Source: Halieaceae bacterium (GTDB lineage: Bacteria; Pseudomonadota; Gammaproteobacteria; Pseudomonadales; Halieaceae). From it: a stretch of DNA of 64,000 nucleotides. Below are positions 25,852 to 34,203 of this stretch, piece by piece (the first letter of the stretch is position 1; the number at the start of each line of letters is the position of its first letter). The stretch spans positions 1 to 64,000 of the forward strand of contig CABYND010000008.1 in NCBI GenBank assembly GCA_902520195.1. The letters run 5' to 3'. The notes beneath the pieces are model-generated. The model saw only the letters and a program-made list of their open reading frames with translations. It had not been told where the DNA came from and did not search any database. The position numbers and the translations under genes were made by a program.

Positions 25852-27495
25852 TCAGACAAATTTAAGCGATTGACCGTCGCGAGCAATTCGTTCTTGCCTA
25901 ACAATGGAAGTCTGATACTCGCGGTCATTAACAGTACTCACTGCAATGTAGTCAGTTGTGCCCCCGGCTACGGTGAGCACCAGTCTGACGTAACCCTGGT
26001 AGAGATTAGAGGTCCAACGAATATCAGGTACTTGCGTTGCGAAAGCGCTATCGATTTGCTCCGCTGTTGATTGGTCGAAACCCTGCTCGATAAAATCACC
26101 GGGGCTTGTAATGCCCGCGGTCCCTATCTCGATGCCGAGTTTTCGCCCATCATCGCTCGTCAGCGTGTTAGCCCAAAAGCTGTGGCTGTCCCCAGTCAGA
26201 ACCAACAAGTCGGCGACGCCGCAGGCGGCACACAATGAGTAGAGTTGTTCACGAGCCCAGGGGTAGCCATCCCAAGTATCCAGATACAGCGGGAGCCCCC
26301 ACTTGCCCTTCCAAACCAGATCCGCTGAAACGCCCGGGGCGACGCTCGGGTCGCCCGGCATGGTAATGCCCATCGCTTCAAGATTGGGTACGGGGGTCCT
26401 CGCCATCGGAATCGCGTTGCCAATGAGCCGCCATGCGGTGCCTTCTCTTTTGGAGCGTCTAAGTTCATCGGAGAGAAAGGACACCATGTGAGCAGATAGC
26501 ATGGTGCGTCCTGGCGCCTCTAAGATGTCGTGCAGGAACGCCTCAGCATCCGCTTCTGACGTAATCTGATGAGCATGGTCTGCATAGTCAATCTGTTTAC
26601 TGCGACCGGTATGCCGTGATTCCAGGTTGATGAGCGTCGCGAGGTTGCCGAACTGGTAACTGCGCCAAAACGCTTTTCGATCAGCACCTGTATTGGGCTC
26701 CCGTATAGGCATCCATTCGTAGTAAGCGCGGATAGCGCTGTCCCTACGATCTATCCACCGCCCTTCTTCATCGGGCTGATGATTCTGCGCGCCATCAACC
26801 CAAGGATTGTTGGCACTTTCGTGATCATCCCAAACTAGCAACAGTGGTTTGGCGGCATGCATTCGCCGGGAGTCGGGATCCGCTTTGTATTGCGCGTGCC
26901 GCTCTCGGTAATCCTGCAAAGACACAATTTCGTTAATGGGGCTATGGACCCGATTTAGGGCCAGCGCTGTTTGCGCTCCCCAGCCTGTCGCCGCATATTC
27001 GTAGATGTAGTCACCCAAATGAAGAACGAAGTCGACAGCGTCGTCTCGGGCAATGGCGTCGTAAGCGTTGAAGAATCCAAAGGCGTAGTTCGAGCAGGAC
27101 GCGAGGGCAAGCCCGAGCCTGTCTATATTGCCTGAAGGGAGTGTTCGTGTTCGGCCAATGGCAGAGGATACTCCCTGACAATTAAATCGATAGAAGTAAC
27201 GCTTTCCCGGCTCCAAACCGCCGACAATCACTTTAACTGTATAGTCCTGATACTGATTGGTCGTTTCACTTCCATGGGAAACGATTCGCTTAAACGTCGA
27301 ATCCAATGCCAGCTGCCAACTGACAGATTGACTCTTGGCGACGCCGCTCACTCGCGTCCAGATCACCAAGCTTTCTTGGTCTGGATCTCCACTGGCTACG
27401 CCATGCACAAATGAAGGTGCGGTATCAGCTGCGAGCTTAGCGGTGGAGAGAATCGGTAGGCTGGCAATCCCATTGAGTACTTGTCTGCGCTTCAA
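25852..27495 (-). CDS. phoD: PhoD-like alkaline phosphatase/phosphodiesterase
   Basis: Exported Ca/Fe phosphoesterase. The start is TTG 27495 (GAGG eight bases upstream), giving a Tat-type signal LKRRQVLNGIASLPILS; longer in-frame starts up to 27627 would run through the promoter. The N-terminal domain reads FVHGVASGDPDQESLVIWTRV, typical of PhoD; metal and active-site blocks are CSNYAFGFFNAYDAIA, LHLGDYIYEYA, VWDDHESANN and LTGDSHSFWAN. 547 residues, normal length. A Pho-box array at 27532-27571 lies directly upstream, and the next gene on the other side is the olsF-plcP operon. Confidence 0.9.
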   Translation of the reverse strand: MKRRQVLNGIASLPILSTAKLAADTAPSFVHGVASGDPDQESLVIWTRVSGVAKSQSVSWQLALDSTFKRIVSHGSETTNQYQDYTVKVIVGGLEPGKRYFYRFNCQGVSSAIGRTRTLPSGNIDRLGLALASCSNYAFGFFNAYDAIARDDAVDFVLHLGDYIYEYAATGWGAQTALALNRVHSPINEIVSLQDYRERHAQYKADPDSRRMHAAKPLLLVWDDHESANNPWVDGAQNHQPDEEGRWIDRRDSAIRAYYEWMPIREPNTGADRKAFWRSYQFGNLATLINLESRHTGRSKQIDYADHAHQITSEADAEAFLHDILEAPGRTMLSAHMVSFLSDELRRSKREGTAWRLIGNAIPMARTPVPNLEAMGITMPGDPSVAPGVSADLVWKGKWGLPLYLDTWDGYPWAREQLYSLCAACGVADLLVLTGDSHSFWANTLTSDDGRKLGIEIGTAGITSPGDFIEQGFDQSTAEQIDSAFATQVPDIRWTSNLYQGYVRLVLTVAGGTTDYIAVSTVNDREYQTSIVRQERIARDGQSLKFV

Positions 27496-27531
27496 GTAAA
27501 TGACCTCTATGAACTGATGCACAGAAACGTT

Positions 27532-27571
27532 GGCACAAAATTGTGTAAAAAAAGTGACAACCGCGGTGAAT
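27532..27571 (-). promoter_or_regulatory. Pho-box array upstream of phoD
   Basis: Minus strand, four 7-mers exactly 11 bp apart: ATTCACC, TTGTCAC, TTTACAC, TTGTGCC, separated by GCGG, TTTT, AATT. TTGTCAC and TTTACAC are close to PhoB half-sites known in E. coli phoA and pstS. The array ends 36 bases before the phoD start codon. A -10 could be CACAAT inside the array or a weak match after it. Confidence 0.65.
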
Positions 27572-27605
27572 AGTACTAGCGATGGAGCACTCGCAACGCG
27601 CATTT

Positions 27606-27661
27606 TGATAACAAAAAGTTCAAGCAAACTTCAACTTTCTGCAACAGTGGGTCGCCACAAT
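27606..27661 (+). promoter_or_regulatory. Pho-box array upstream of the small ORF-olsF-plcP operon
   Basis: Plus strand, four 7-mers 11 bp apart: TGATAAC, AGTTCAA, ACTTCAA, CTGCAAC (27606-27645), with A/T-rich spacers. Ten bases later is CACAAT (27656-27661) as possible -10. Single boxes are weak, but the phase and spacing copy the stronger arrays at 35311 and 42074. It is back to back with the phoD array. Confidence 0.5.
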
Positions 27662-27686
27662 TGGATGGTTGGCAGTCGGAGGTTCT

Positions 27687-27875
27687 ATGCAGCATCTCGT
27701 CAGTCCCAGCGGAGCCGAAAAACGCGCGCTACGCGATGCCATTGAGCAGGAAGTCCAGCAGTTTTTGGATCGAGGCGGCGAAATTACTGTGCTCCTCAGT
27801 CCACCTGCCGATGCGGATCGCTACCGGGGTTGCCTTTGGCACGACGGTGGCGATGACGTAGGCCTCGGTGATTAG
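27687..27875 (+). CDS. Small hypothetical protein (62 aa) upstream of olsF
   Basis: ATG at 27687 has a strong ribosome binding site (CGGAGG, five bases upstream). The protein has an amphipathic helix AEKRALRDAIEQEVQQFLDRGGEI and an acidic end. The stretch FLDRGGEI recalls the FLxRGGxI motif of small gammaproteobacterial proteins such as SutA, an RNA-polymerase-binding protein, but the match is short and I do not assign function. It ends 13 bases before olsF and is the first gene behind the plus-strand Pho array, so it would be made with OlsF and PlcP. Confidence 0.6.
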   Translation: MQHLVSPSGAEKRALRDAIEQEVQQFLDRGGEITVLLSPPADADRYRGCLWHDGGDDVGLGD

Positions 27876-27888
27876 TCGGGCCTGAGTC

Positions 27889-29607
27889 TTGCTAGATATC
27901 CAGGCCACACTCGAAGCACACTACCCCGACTTTTTTGAGCGGCACTCCCGCTCCGCCACTATCCTGAGTCGATTTCTGCGTTTCTTGTGTTACGAGACGC
28001 GGTTTCAACAATTTTCGAACCTCTACCCCCACCTAGAGGGCTTCGAGTTTGTTGAGCAGGTGTTGCGTCACTTTGAATTTGATGTTCGCTTGACAGAGTC
28101 AGAGCGGGCCCGAATCCCGTCCACGGGTAGCGTGGTCATTGTGGCTAATCACCCCATTGGCTCCCTGGACGGATTGGCACTGCTGAATTTGGTGCGTGGC
28201 GTTCGCCCGGACGTAAAGGTTGTGGCAAACGACCTGCTAACGGCGATTTCTCCGCTCCATCCCGTGCTTCTGCCGGTAACGAATATGGGAGAAGGGGGGA
28301 GGGGCACGGCCCGTGATGCGCTTCGCGCGATCAAGGACCACCTGCAGGCAGGTAGCGCGCTGATTATCTTCCCGGCAGGAGAGGTGTCGCGTTTCGGTGC
28401 CAAAGGTATTGCTGACAGTGAATGGCAGAGTGGCTTTGTGAAGCTGGCGCGAAGCGCTGAGGCGCCTATTCTCCCTGTCTTTGTGGCTGGTCGTAACTCT
28501 GTATTCTTTTATAGCATGTCGTTTTTAGCCAAGCCGTTGTCGACGATCTGGCTGGTTCGGGAAATGTTCAAGCAAAGCCAAAGCACAGTTGACGTGCGCA
28601 TCGGCCGACCCGTCCCTCACGAGGTCTACTCGGCAAACGACTTCTCCGCACGTCAGTTGGCGCGGATGTTTCGTAAGCATGTCTACCGTCTTGGTACGCG
28701 CGGTGCACCTATCTTTCGCTCTATTGAGACGGTTGCTTCTCCTGAGAATCGATTGTTGCTTCGCCGAGAGTTAGCAGAGGCTGAGCGGCTTGATGAAACT
28801 CGAGATGGTAAAGAGATTTACTTGTGTCACATGGCCGATGCGCCCTGTGTCATGCGGGAAATTGGCCGTCTTCGTGAAATGACATTTCGGACCGTCGGGG
28901 AGGGGTGCGGCGGTCATCGGGATATCGACCGCTTTGATCGCCACTATCAGCAGCTCGTATTGTGGGACAGTCACGATTTGGAAATCGTTGGCGCCTATCG
29001 CCTTGCCGATGCGAGAGAGGTGATTGCGAACCAAGGAGTTCAGGGCCTTTACTCGAATACGCTGTTCCGCTACGGCCCAAGCATCTTAGCTAGAATCTCT
29101 CAGGGATTAGAGTTGGGCCGGAGTTTTGTCCAGCCCAAGTATCAGACACGGTATGCGCTGGATTATCTCTGGTACGGAATTGGCGCCTACCTCAAATCCA
29201 GACCGCATATTCGATACCTATTTGGCCCTGCATCTATCAGCCGCTTTTACGGCCCGGAGTCAACGGCGCGCTTGGCCTACTATTTTGGGACACACTTCAG
29301 CGACGCAAGCCTCGATGTCACGGCCCGAACACCGTTCATTTTGCCACCAAACTTGATTGCTTCTCTTCACGCAGAATTCACCGGGGTGGACGCCGAAGAA
29401 GACTTTGATGCACTGCGTCAAGCGCTTGCCGCTGCTGGACTGCCCCTGCCCACGCTTTACAAGCACTATTCTCAGGCCACGTCGCCTGACGGCGTTGTAT
29501 TTACGGCTTTCAACGTAGATCACGATTTTGGCGACTGCGTTGATAGCTTCGTTATGGTCGACCTAAACAAGCTTACTCCGCGCAAGCGACGTCGTTATCT
29601 GACATGA
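27889..29607 (+). CDS. olsF: Bifunctional ornithine lipid synthase (OlsF-like)
   Basis: Two-domain protein, 572 residues. Residues about 1-280 are an OlsA/PlsC-like acyltransferase with VANHPIGSLDG (H88, D94) and FPAGEVSRFG. Residues about 305-560 are an OlsB-like GNAT domain (REIGRLREMTFRTVGEG, DLEIVGAYRLADA). In OlsF of Serratia the GNAT part acylates ornithine and the N-terminal part adds the second fatty acid, giving ornithine lipid, a phosphorus-free membrane lipid. Start is TTG 27889, forced by a stop two codons upstream. Forms an operon with the 62-aa gene and plcP (40 bases downstream). Probably PhoB-controlled. Confidence 0.87.
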   Translation: MLDIQATLEAHYPDFFERHSRSATILSRFLRFLCYETRFQQFSNLYPHLEGFEFVEQVLRHFEFDVRLTESERARIPSTGSVVIVANHPIGSLDGLALLNLVRGVRPDVKVVANDLLTAISPLHPVLLPVTNMGEGGRGTARDALRAIKDHLQAGSALIIFPAGEVSRFGAKGIADSEWQSGFVKLARSAEAPILPVFVAGRNSVFFYSMSFLAKPLSTIWLVREMFKQSQSTVDVRIGRPVPHEVYSANDFSARQLARMFRKHVYRLGTRGAPIFRSIETVASPENRLLLRRELAEAERLDETRDGKEIYLCHMADAPCVMREIGRLREMTFRTVGEGCGGHRDIDRFDRHYQQLVLWDSHDLEIVGAYRLADAREVIANQGVQGLYSNTLFRYGPSILARISQGLELGRSFVQPKYQTRYALDYLWYGIGAYLKSRPHIRYLFGPASISRFYGPESTARLAYYFGTHFSDASLDVTARTPFILPPNLIASLHAEFTGVDAEEDFDALRQALAAAGLPLPTLYKHYSQATSPDGVVFTAFNVDHDFGDCVDSFVMVDLNKLTPRKRRRYLT

Positions 29608-29647
29608 ATTTGCGGCGGGCCCAATCTGAGTCAGAGGAGATCTAATC

Positions 29648-30445
29648 ATGCAGGCTTTCACTCCAGACGGGCCGTTCTGTTGCCGTTGCGTTTGGCTATC
29701 TGATGTGCATCTGGGGAGTGTGCACTGTAAGGCGGAGCAGCTTCTTGAGCTTCTGAACCGGATTGAGTGTCAGCATCTCTACTTAGTCGGTGACATCATT
29801 GATGTGTGGGCCATGAGTAAGCGGGTGCACTGGCCTGAGTCGCACTCCAAAGTGTTACGCAAACTGATTGAAATATCTCATGGTGATACTGAGGTTACGT
29901 ATATTCCGGGTAATCATGATGAAAACTTTCGCGAGTTCTGCGGCGGCAGGTTCGAAAACATCAGCGTGAGCGAGTCAATGATTCATGAGTCGATACAAGG
30001 TAAGAAAATGCTCGTGATTCATGGCGATGAGTTGGACTACGCGGTTCGTTACGGCCGGTTAAATCGGTTTGTGGGTGATATTGCCTACGAGTTGTTAATG
30101 AGTCTAAATAGGTTCGTCAATGCTATCCGTGCGCTGGCTGGGCTGCGGTACTGGTCCCTCTCTAAGTGGGTCAAGGTCAACGTGTCGCAGGCGGAGAGTG
30201 CAATAAGCGCATATCAACGGGCGGCGGTGTTATTGGCCAGAGACCGCGGGCTCGATGGGATCATCTGTGGCCATCTGCACTACCCGCTTGTCGAGCAGGT
30301 TGGCGATGTTACTTACTGCAATGATGGTGACTGGGTGGAAAACTGCACGGCCCTAGTGGAAGATTACGCTGGCGAGTTTCATCTTCTGAGTGGGTTGGAT
30401 TTGGCGCCGACCTCAATCGCGCAACTCTACCCCAGCGCCGCGTAG
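29648..30445 (+). CDS. plcP: PlcP-like phospholipase C (metallophosphoesterase)
   Basis: 265-residue calcineurin-fold phosphoesterase. Metal motifs: DVHLG (D19, H21), GD (48-49), GNHDE (88-92), HGD (125-127), GHLH (208-211). It resembles Sinorhizobium PlcP and its marine homologues in LRYWSLSKWVK and NDGDWVENCTALVEDYAG; these hydrolyse phosphatidylcholine, PE or PG to diacylglycerol under phosphate starvation. The alternative, LpxH of lipid A synthesis, is shorter and lacks that C-terminal block. AGAGGAG precedes ATG at 8 bases. Second enzyme gene of the olsF operon, convergent with dgkA. Its 3' half has a copy at 18.3 kb. Confidence 0.88.
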   Translation: MQAFTPDGPFCCRCVWLSDVHLGSVHCKAEQLLELLNRIECQHLYLVGDIIDVWAMSKRVHWPESHSKVLRKLIEISHGDTEVTYIPGNHDENFREFCGGRFENISVSESMIHESIQGKKMLVIHGDELDYAVRYGRLNRFVGDIAYELLMSLNRFVNAIRALAGLRYWSLSKWVKVNVSQAESAISAYQRAAVLLARDRGLDGIICGHLHYPLVEQVGDVTYCNDGDWVENCTALVEDYAGEFHLLSGLDLAPTSIAQLYPSAA

Positions 30446-30646
30446 CATCCAGTAGCTCCTCTCGAACGTTATTTTGCTGTTGCAGACTGACTTTGGCGTC
30501 GGCGGGGTAAAGGAGAGAAGCTAGTCGAAGAAAAATATCGAGAGGCAAACACAGCTCCAGCTAACAGCTGCAACAAGGATATTCATGAATACCATCGCAG
30601 AGCCAAAATCTTTCGCCAGCCCAGATAAATCGTGATGTTCCTTGCC
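30121..30646. repeat. Direct repeat copy B (partner 18296-18820)
   Basis: Contains the 3' half of plcP, the 75-base gap and the 3' end of dgkA in their intact setting. Both genes are full length here, so this is the parental locus. Confidence 0.88.
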
Positions 30647-30922
30647 AATGCGATCAACAACAGCTTCAATCGCGCTGTTACCGAGTTCTGCCGATAAGGC
30701 GAGCAGCATTGGCAGTGTTAGCAGCAGAAAATCAACGATATCGCGAGCCAACCATATTGCCAGTGGAACCATGACCACAATGACCAAAGCTTCTTGGCGA
30801 AATGACTCCTCGTAACGCCATGCAGAGCGAAGGCCCCGGTAAGAATATCGGGCGGCTAAAAGTAAATGCGCTATGCCGCGTTCTGTGGGCTTCACTGGTA
30901 GGTTCCCCCTCGTGCCAAGCAT
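30521..30922 (-). CDS. dgkA: Diacylglycerol kinase
   Basis: Inner-membrane trimeric kinase (133 aa, three helices) turning diacylglycerol into phosphatidate. Family motifs are present: GLRSAWRYEESFRQE (E. coli AAWINEAAFRQE), ELGNSAIEAVVDRIG with the catalytic glutamate, and KEHHDLSGLAKDFGSAMVF. It has a 15-residue N-terminal extension over E. coli DgkA. Convergent with plcP, whose product diacylglycerol is its substrate, so the pair can recycle lipid. No Pho box seen upstream. Confidence 0.92.
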   Translation of the reverse strand: MLGTRGNLPVKPTERGIAHLLLAARYSYRGLRSAWRYEESFRQEALVIVVMVPLAIWLARDIVDFLLLTLPMLLALSAELGNSAIEAVVDRIGKEHHDLSGLAKDFGSAMVFMNILVAAVSWSCVCLSIFFFD

Positions 30923-31230
30923 CTGGTCCTGCGTTTAACCCGCCGCAAAAAATTTCATTTATTTTGAAGCTGCCTCGAAGCGGGTCATGTTGCAGCGCAG
31001 CGCACACTCAAGACCTCGCAGTCTTTTTGTGTCACTGATCGGGGATTTTGTCGAGTTCCTAAGAATGAGCCGGTTTTGCTTGTGGCTAGTGCCCTCCAGG
31101 GGGTCGTTGTGATGGCGCTCGCAGACGGAGACCTCATGACTGAAGAGACGCAACCCCAGCCAACCCTATCCGAGGCTGTGCCGAAGAACCCCGCGAATCT
31201 GTGATCAAGAACCTCGTCATCTCCGAGCCG
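30923..31230. other. Intergenic region between dgkA and ugd
   Basis: No gene recognised. A 22-codon plus-strand frame at 31137-31205 has GGAG five bases before its ATG and a polar composition but no similarity; it may be a leader remnant. The dgkA promoter should lie in 30923-31020; no regulatory motif stands out. Confidence 0.5.
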
Positions 31231-32607
31231 TTACGCAGCGCGTCTAGAGGGTTCATTCGGCAGGCTGCTATTTTTCTGTGCAGGTAAGCCTCTCCCGATG
31301 CCAAAATATTCGATGCCGAGCCTTCGCAAGTACGTCGGGTCGTATAAATTTCTGCCATCGAATATAACCGGCGTCTTCAAAAGATGTTTCATCTCCTGAA
31401 AGTCAGGTGACCAAAAGTTTCGCCATTCTGTGCAGATGGCCAAGCAATCAGCTCCGGTGATGGCCGCTTCTTTAGTGGCACAGTATTGGAGCCGCGACTC
31501 ATTACCCAACAGATCTGCGCAGACGTCCATTGCCTCAGGATCAAATGCTTTAATGATTGCCCCCGCGGCTAGCGCATTTTCTATCAGCGCTATGCTCGGG
31601 GCCTCGCGCATATCGTCTGTGTTTGGCTTGAATGAGAGGCCCCAAAGCCCAATTGTCAGGCCCGAAAGATCGGGGCCAAACCGTGAGGTAATGAGTCCAA
31701 ACAGCTTTTGCTTTTGAGCGTTGTTCGTGGCTTCCACAGCAGCAATGATGTCGGCTCTTAGGTTGTGTTTCGACGCGGTGCTGATGAGCGCACGAAGGTC
31801 CTTTGGGAAACAGGACCCGCCGTAGCCGGCGCCGGGGTAAATAAACTGATAACCAATGCGGGGGTCCGCACCGATTCCTTTTCTTATCATTTCGGCATCT
31901 GCGCCCAGCGCCTCAGCCATATTTGCAATTTCGTTAATGAAGCTGATTTTCGTCGCCAGCATTGCATTAGCCGCATACTTTGTAAGCTCAGCGCTTCGCG
32001 GGTCCATAAATATGATTTTTTCATGGTTCCGGTTGAACGCGTCGTACATCCGTCTCAATTCGTCGCAGACTGATTCCGAGTTAACGCCGATAATGATCCG
32101 ATCAGGTCGCAATGCATCAGCGACCGCTGAGCCTTCCTTCAGGAACTCTGGATTAGAGCAAACCTCGAAAGAGAGGTTTTTTCCTCTGGCTTGAAGTTCC
32201 GCGGCGATCCACTCTGAGATGTCATCAACGGTGCCGACGGGTGATGTTGATTTATTGATAATCACTTTACGGGAGTGCATTCCCGCTGCAATGCTCTTGG
32301 CGGCACTTTTGACGTATTGTATGTCTACGGCACCGTCATTGGCAGACGGTGTTCCGACGCAAATAAAGATGTAGTCACTGCACTGCACCGAGTCTTCAAT
32401 ATCACTGGAAAACCGCAAGGCATTCTGTGTGATGCTTGCTTTGACCAGATCATTGAGTCCAGGTTCATAGAAGGGAGGCCCGTTTACCTGAATACGTTCT
32501 ATGCGAGGCTGATCAATATCCGCACAGACGACTTGATGTCCTACATGGGCCAGCACAGCAGCCTGTGTCAACCCTACATATCCGCTCCCGAGCACAGTAA
32601 TACGCAT
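31231..32607 (-). CDS. ugd: UDP-glucose 6-dehydrogenase
   Basis: Cytosolic enzyme oxidising UDP-glucose to UDP-glucuronate with two NAD. 458 residues: Rossmann GSGYVG (7-12), central helix, and the catalytic cysteine C266 in GYGGSCFPKDLRAL; the C-terminal UDP-binding domain has LSFKPNTDDMREAPS. Start ATG 32607 has AGGAG nine bases upstream; a longer in-frame start at 32679 would overlap the glycosyltransferase gene. Last gene of a three-gene operon with a glycosyltransferase and PAP2 phosphatase, which suggests its product supplies a glucuronic acid donor (GDP-mannose dehydrogenase is a less likely alternative). Confidence 0.88.
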   Translation of the reverse strand: MRITVLGSGYVGLTQAAVLAHVGHQVVCADIDQPRIERIQVNGPPFYEPGLNDLVKASITQNALRFSSDIEDSVQCSDYIFICVGTPSANDGAVDIQYVKSAAKSIAAGMHSRKVIINKSTSPVGTVDDISEWIAAELQARGKNLSFEVCSNPEFLKEGSAVADALRPDRIIIGVNSESVCDELRRMYDAFNRNHEKIIFMDPRSAELTKYAANAMLATKISFINEIANMAEALGADAEMIRKGIGADPRIGYQFIYPGAGYGGSCFPKDLRALISTASKHNLRADIIAAVEATNNAQKQKLFGLITSRFGPDLSGLTIGLWGLSFKPNTDDMREAPSIALIENALAAGAIIKAFDPEAMDVCADLLGNESRLQYCATKEAAITGADCLAICTEWRNFWSPDFQEMKHLLKTPVIFDGRNLYDPTYLRRLGIEYFGIGRGLPAQKNSSLPNEPSRRAA

Positions 32608-32612
32608 AGAAA

Positions 32613-33638
32613 TTACTCCTGCATCCAAAGTTCTTGGTTGAGATGACTGATCGGTTTTTCCGCGCCGTGTGCAAGCCACTCGGCGAGCCTCCCGCTGACG
32701 TCTGGAAAGCGCACCTCGGGTGCCGCAGGCAGATTATCGAGCCACCTAGACGCGATACTGGAATCGAGGTCGCCCATTGTGGTTGCGTAGCCTAGTTGCT
32801 CTAGCGCCGCCGCATTCGATAACTGTTCCATTTGCCTAGCTAGCGGACGCGTCAGTACAGGTTTGCGCCACTGCAAGCACTCGGATATGAGTTCGAAGCC
32901 GCTGTTACAGATCACACCGTTGCTTCCTGAAAGTTCAGATTTAAACCGCTCGAAGGAGGCAGTTCGTCTCGCCACGTTGCCCTGCTGATCATTTGGCAAA
33001 GCGGCGGAATACTGGACGAATTCATGGCCTTGAAACCCGTTTAGCCACCTTGTAACGACCGACTGATCCTCGAAGGGTAAATAGACAAGGATATATTTAC
33101 CGATATGGCAGCTCTCATAATCCGGCAGATCGAGAATGGGGGGCAGTGTCTTTTTATCGAATGGGTGCCAGTGCAGTCCTATTTGTCTTGCTACGGGAGC
33201 AAAGCGCGACATGACGTTACGCTGCAAAATTGTGCAGCCACTCTTCGGTGTTTTCTCTCCGAAAGCGTACTGGTGCCCGATCCCGATGACTGGACGTTTC
33301 CTGATGATTCCTGCCCAAGCAGTCACAGGCTCATAGTCGGTGACGATCAGATCAAAGTCTTTAAGGCTGAGCGAAAAGACATCTTTTAGGAAAGCCAGAT
33401 AGTTGTTTGACATGAGGGTTTTCCAATACTTGACGGTTCCGCCCTCGGTAACAAATGTCAGACCCCGGCGGTGTTCATAGTCACCAAACCGATCCATGTC
33501 GAAAAGCTTTTCCTCACTGCGGCCGGAGAAAAGCCAGGTCACCTCCAGGTCAGAATAGGCCGCGAGTGCTTTCGACATGGATCGCGCACGGCTTATATGA
33601 CCCTGACCCGTCGCTTGAACGCCATATAAAATCCGCAT
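32613..33638 (-). CDS. Glycosyltransferase, MJ1255/GT28-like family
   Basis: 341-residue GT-B glycosyltransferase. The start MRILYGVQATGQGHISRA is the hallmark of the MJ1255/VC2487 family (TIGR00661), related to MurG and monoglycosyl-diacylglycerol synthases. The C-terminal nucleotide-sugar site includes VICNSGFELISECLQWRKPVLTRPL-type residues (G-F-E near 255). It starts one base after the PAP2 stop and ends five bases before ugd. With diacylglycerol from PlcP/PAP2 and UDP-sugar from Ugd, a glycolipid such as glucuronosyl-diacylglycerol is a reasonable product, but acceptor and donor are inferred only from neighbours. Confidence 0.8.
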   Translation of the reverse strand: MRILYGVQATGQGHISRARSMSKALAAYSDLEVTWLFSGRSEEKLFDMDRFGDYEHRRGLTFVTEGGTVKYWKTLMSNNYLAFLKDVFSLSLKDFDLIVTDYEPVTAWAGIIRKRPVIGIGHQYAFGEKTPKSGCTILQRNVMSRFAPVARQIGLHWHPFDKKTLPPILDLPDYESCHIGKYILVYLPFEDQSVVTRWLNGFQGHEFVQYSAALPNDQQGNVARRTASFERFKSELSGSNGVICNSGFELISECLQWRKPVLTRPLARQMEQLSNAAALEQLGYATTMGDLDSSIASRWLDNLPAAPEVRFPDVSGRLAEWLAHGAEKPISHLNQELWMQE

Positions 33639-34196
33639 TCAGAGAGCGCTCACCAAACCAGCTGAGATCGTCGCTATGGTGCTGCCGATGATTGCTCCCG
33701 CCATCACGTCGCAGGGGAAGTGCACTGCTAGCATTATTCGAGACAGCCCTATAGCGGACGCCCACAAGAAGAAGGGGTTATGCGGGCCCGTTAACAACAT
33801 GCCAGCGATCGTGGCGAAGCAAAATGCTGCTGATGTGTGGCCTGAAGGGAAGCTGAACTGATCAGCAGGGACGACTGCCGCTTTGATACTGGGCATCACC
33901 TGTTCTGGACGATTACGTTTAAGACCAATTTTAAGCAGGAAATAGAATGGGCGTTCGATCGCAAATGCGAGGATCAAAGCTAGGCAGAAGGCCTCAGCAC
34001 GAGGTATCTCTGCTAACCACACGGCTACCCCGATCACTACATAAAGCGGGCCATCCCCTGTGCGAGAGACTCTCGTCACCACCCTCGTGAGCCTCTGGCG
34101 GTAACGTACCCCCTGAAACACGCGATTCAGTATGAGGGTATCCCACTGCTGCAGCCTGGCTAACGGACCCATTGGCGAAGTGTGAGAATGAAGCAT
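33639..34196 (-). CDS. PAP2-family lipid phosphatase
   Basis: Membrane phosphatase of about 185 residues. The three PAP2 signatures are KIGLKRNRPEQ (KX6RP-like), FPSGHTSAA (PSGH) and SRIMLAVHFPCDVMAGA (SRX5HX3D). Such enzymes dephosphorylate phosphatidate, PGP or undecaprenyl-PP. ATG 34196 is chosen; GTG 34223 lies inside the probable Pho array and ATG 34172 is another option. First gene of the PAP2-glycosyltransferase-ugd operon, with stops and starts touching. Converting phosphatidate to diacylglycerol for the glycosyltransferase fits the context. Confidence 0.85.
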   Translation of the reverse strand: MLHSHTSPMGPLARLQQWDTLILNRVFQGVRYRQRLTRVVTRVSRTGDGPLYVVIGVAVWLAEIPRAEAFCLALILAFAIERPFYFLLKIGLKRNRPEQVMPSIKAAVVPADQFSFPSGHTSAAFCFATIAGMLLTGPHNPFFLWASAIGLSRIMLAVHFPCDVMAGAIIGSTIATISAGLVSAL

Positions 34197-34203
34197 GGCA
34201 TTC

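Noticed and set aside
29648-30445. Calling the phosphoesterase LpxH (lipid A biosynthesis)
   Set aside because: It shares the metal motifs, but the LRYWSLSKW and GDWVENCTA blocks, its length and the olsF/dgkA context fit PlcP better.
18296-30646. A composite transposon or integrated element bounded by the plcP/dgkA repeats
   Set aside because: No transposase, integrase or terminal inverted repeats were found, and target-site duplications are not visible.
31137-31205. A 22-codon plus-strand frame with a ribosome site between dgkA and ugd
   Set aside because: Too short, no similarity and no promoter; recorded only as part of the intergenic description.
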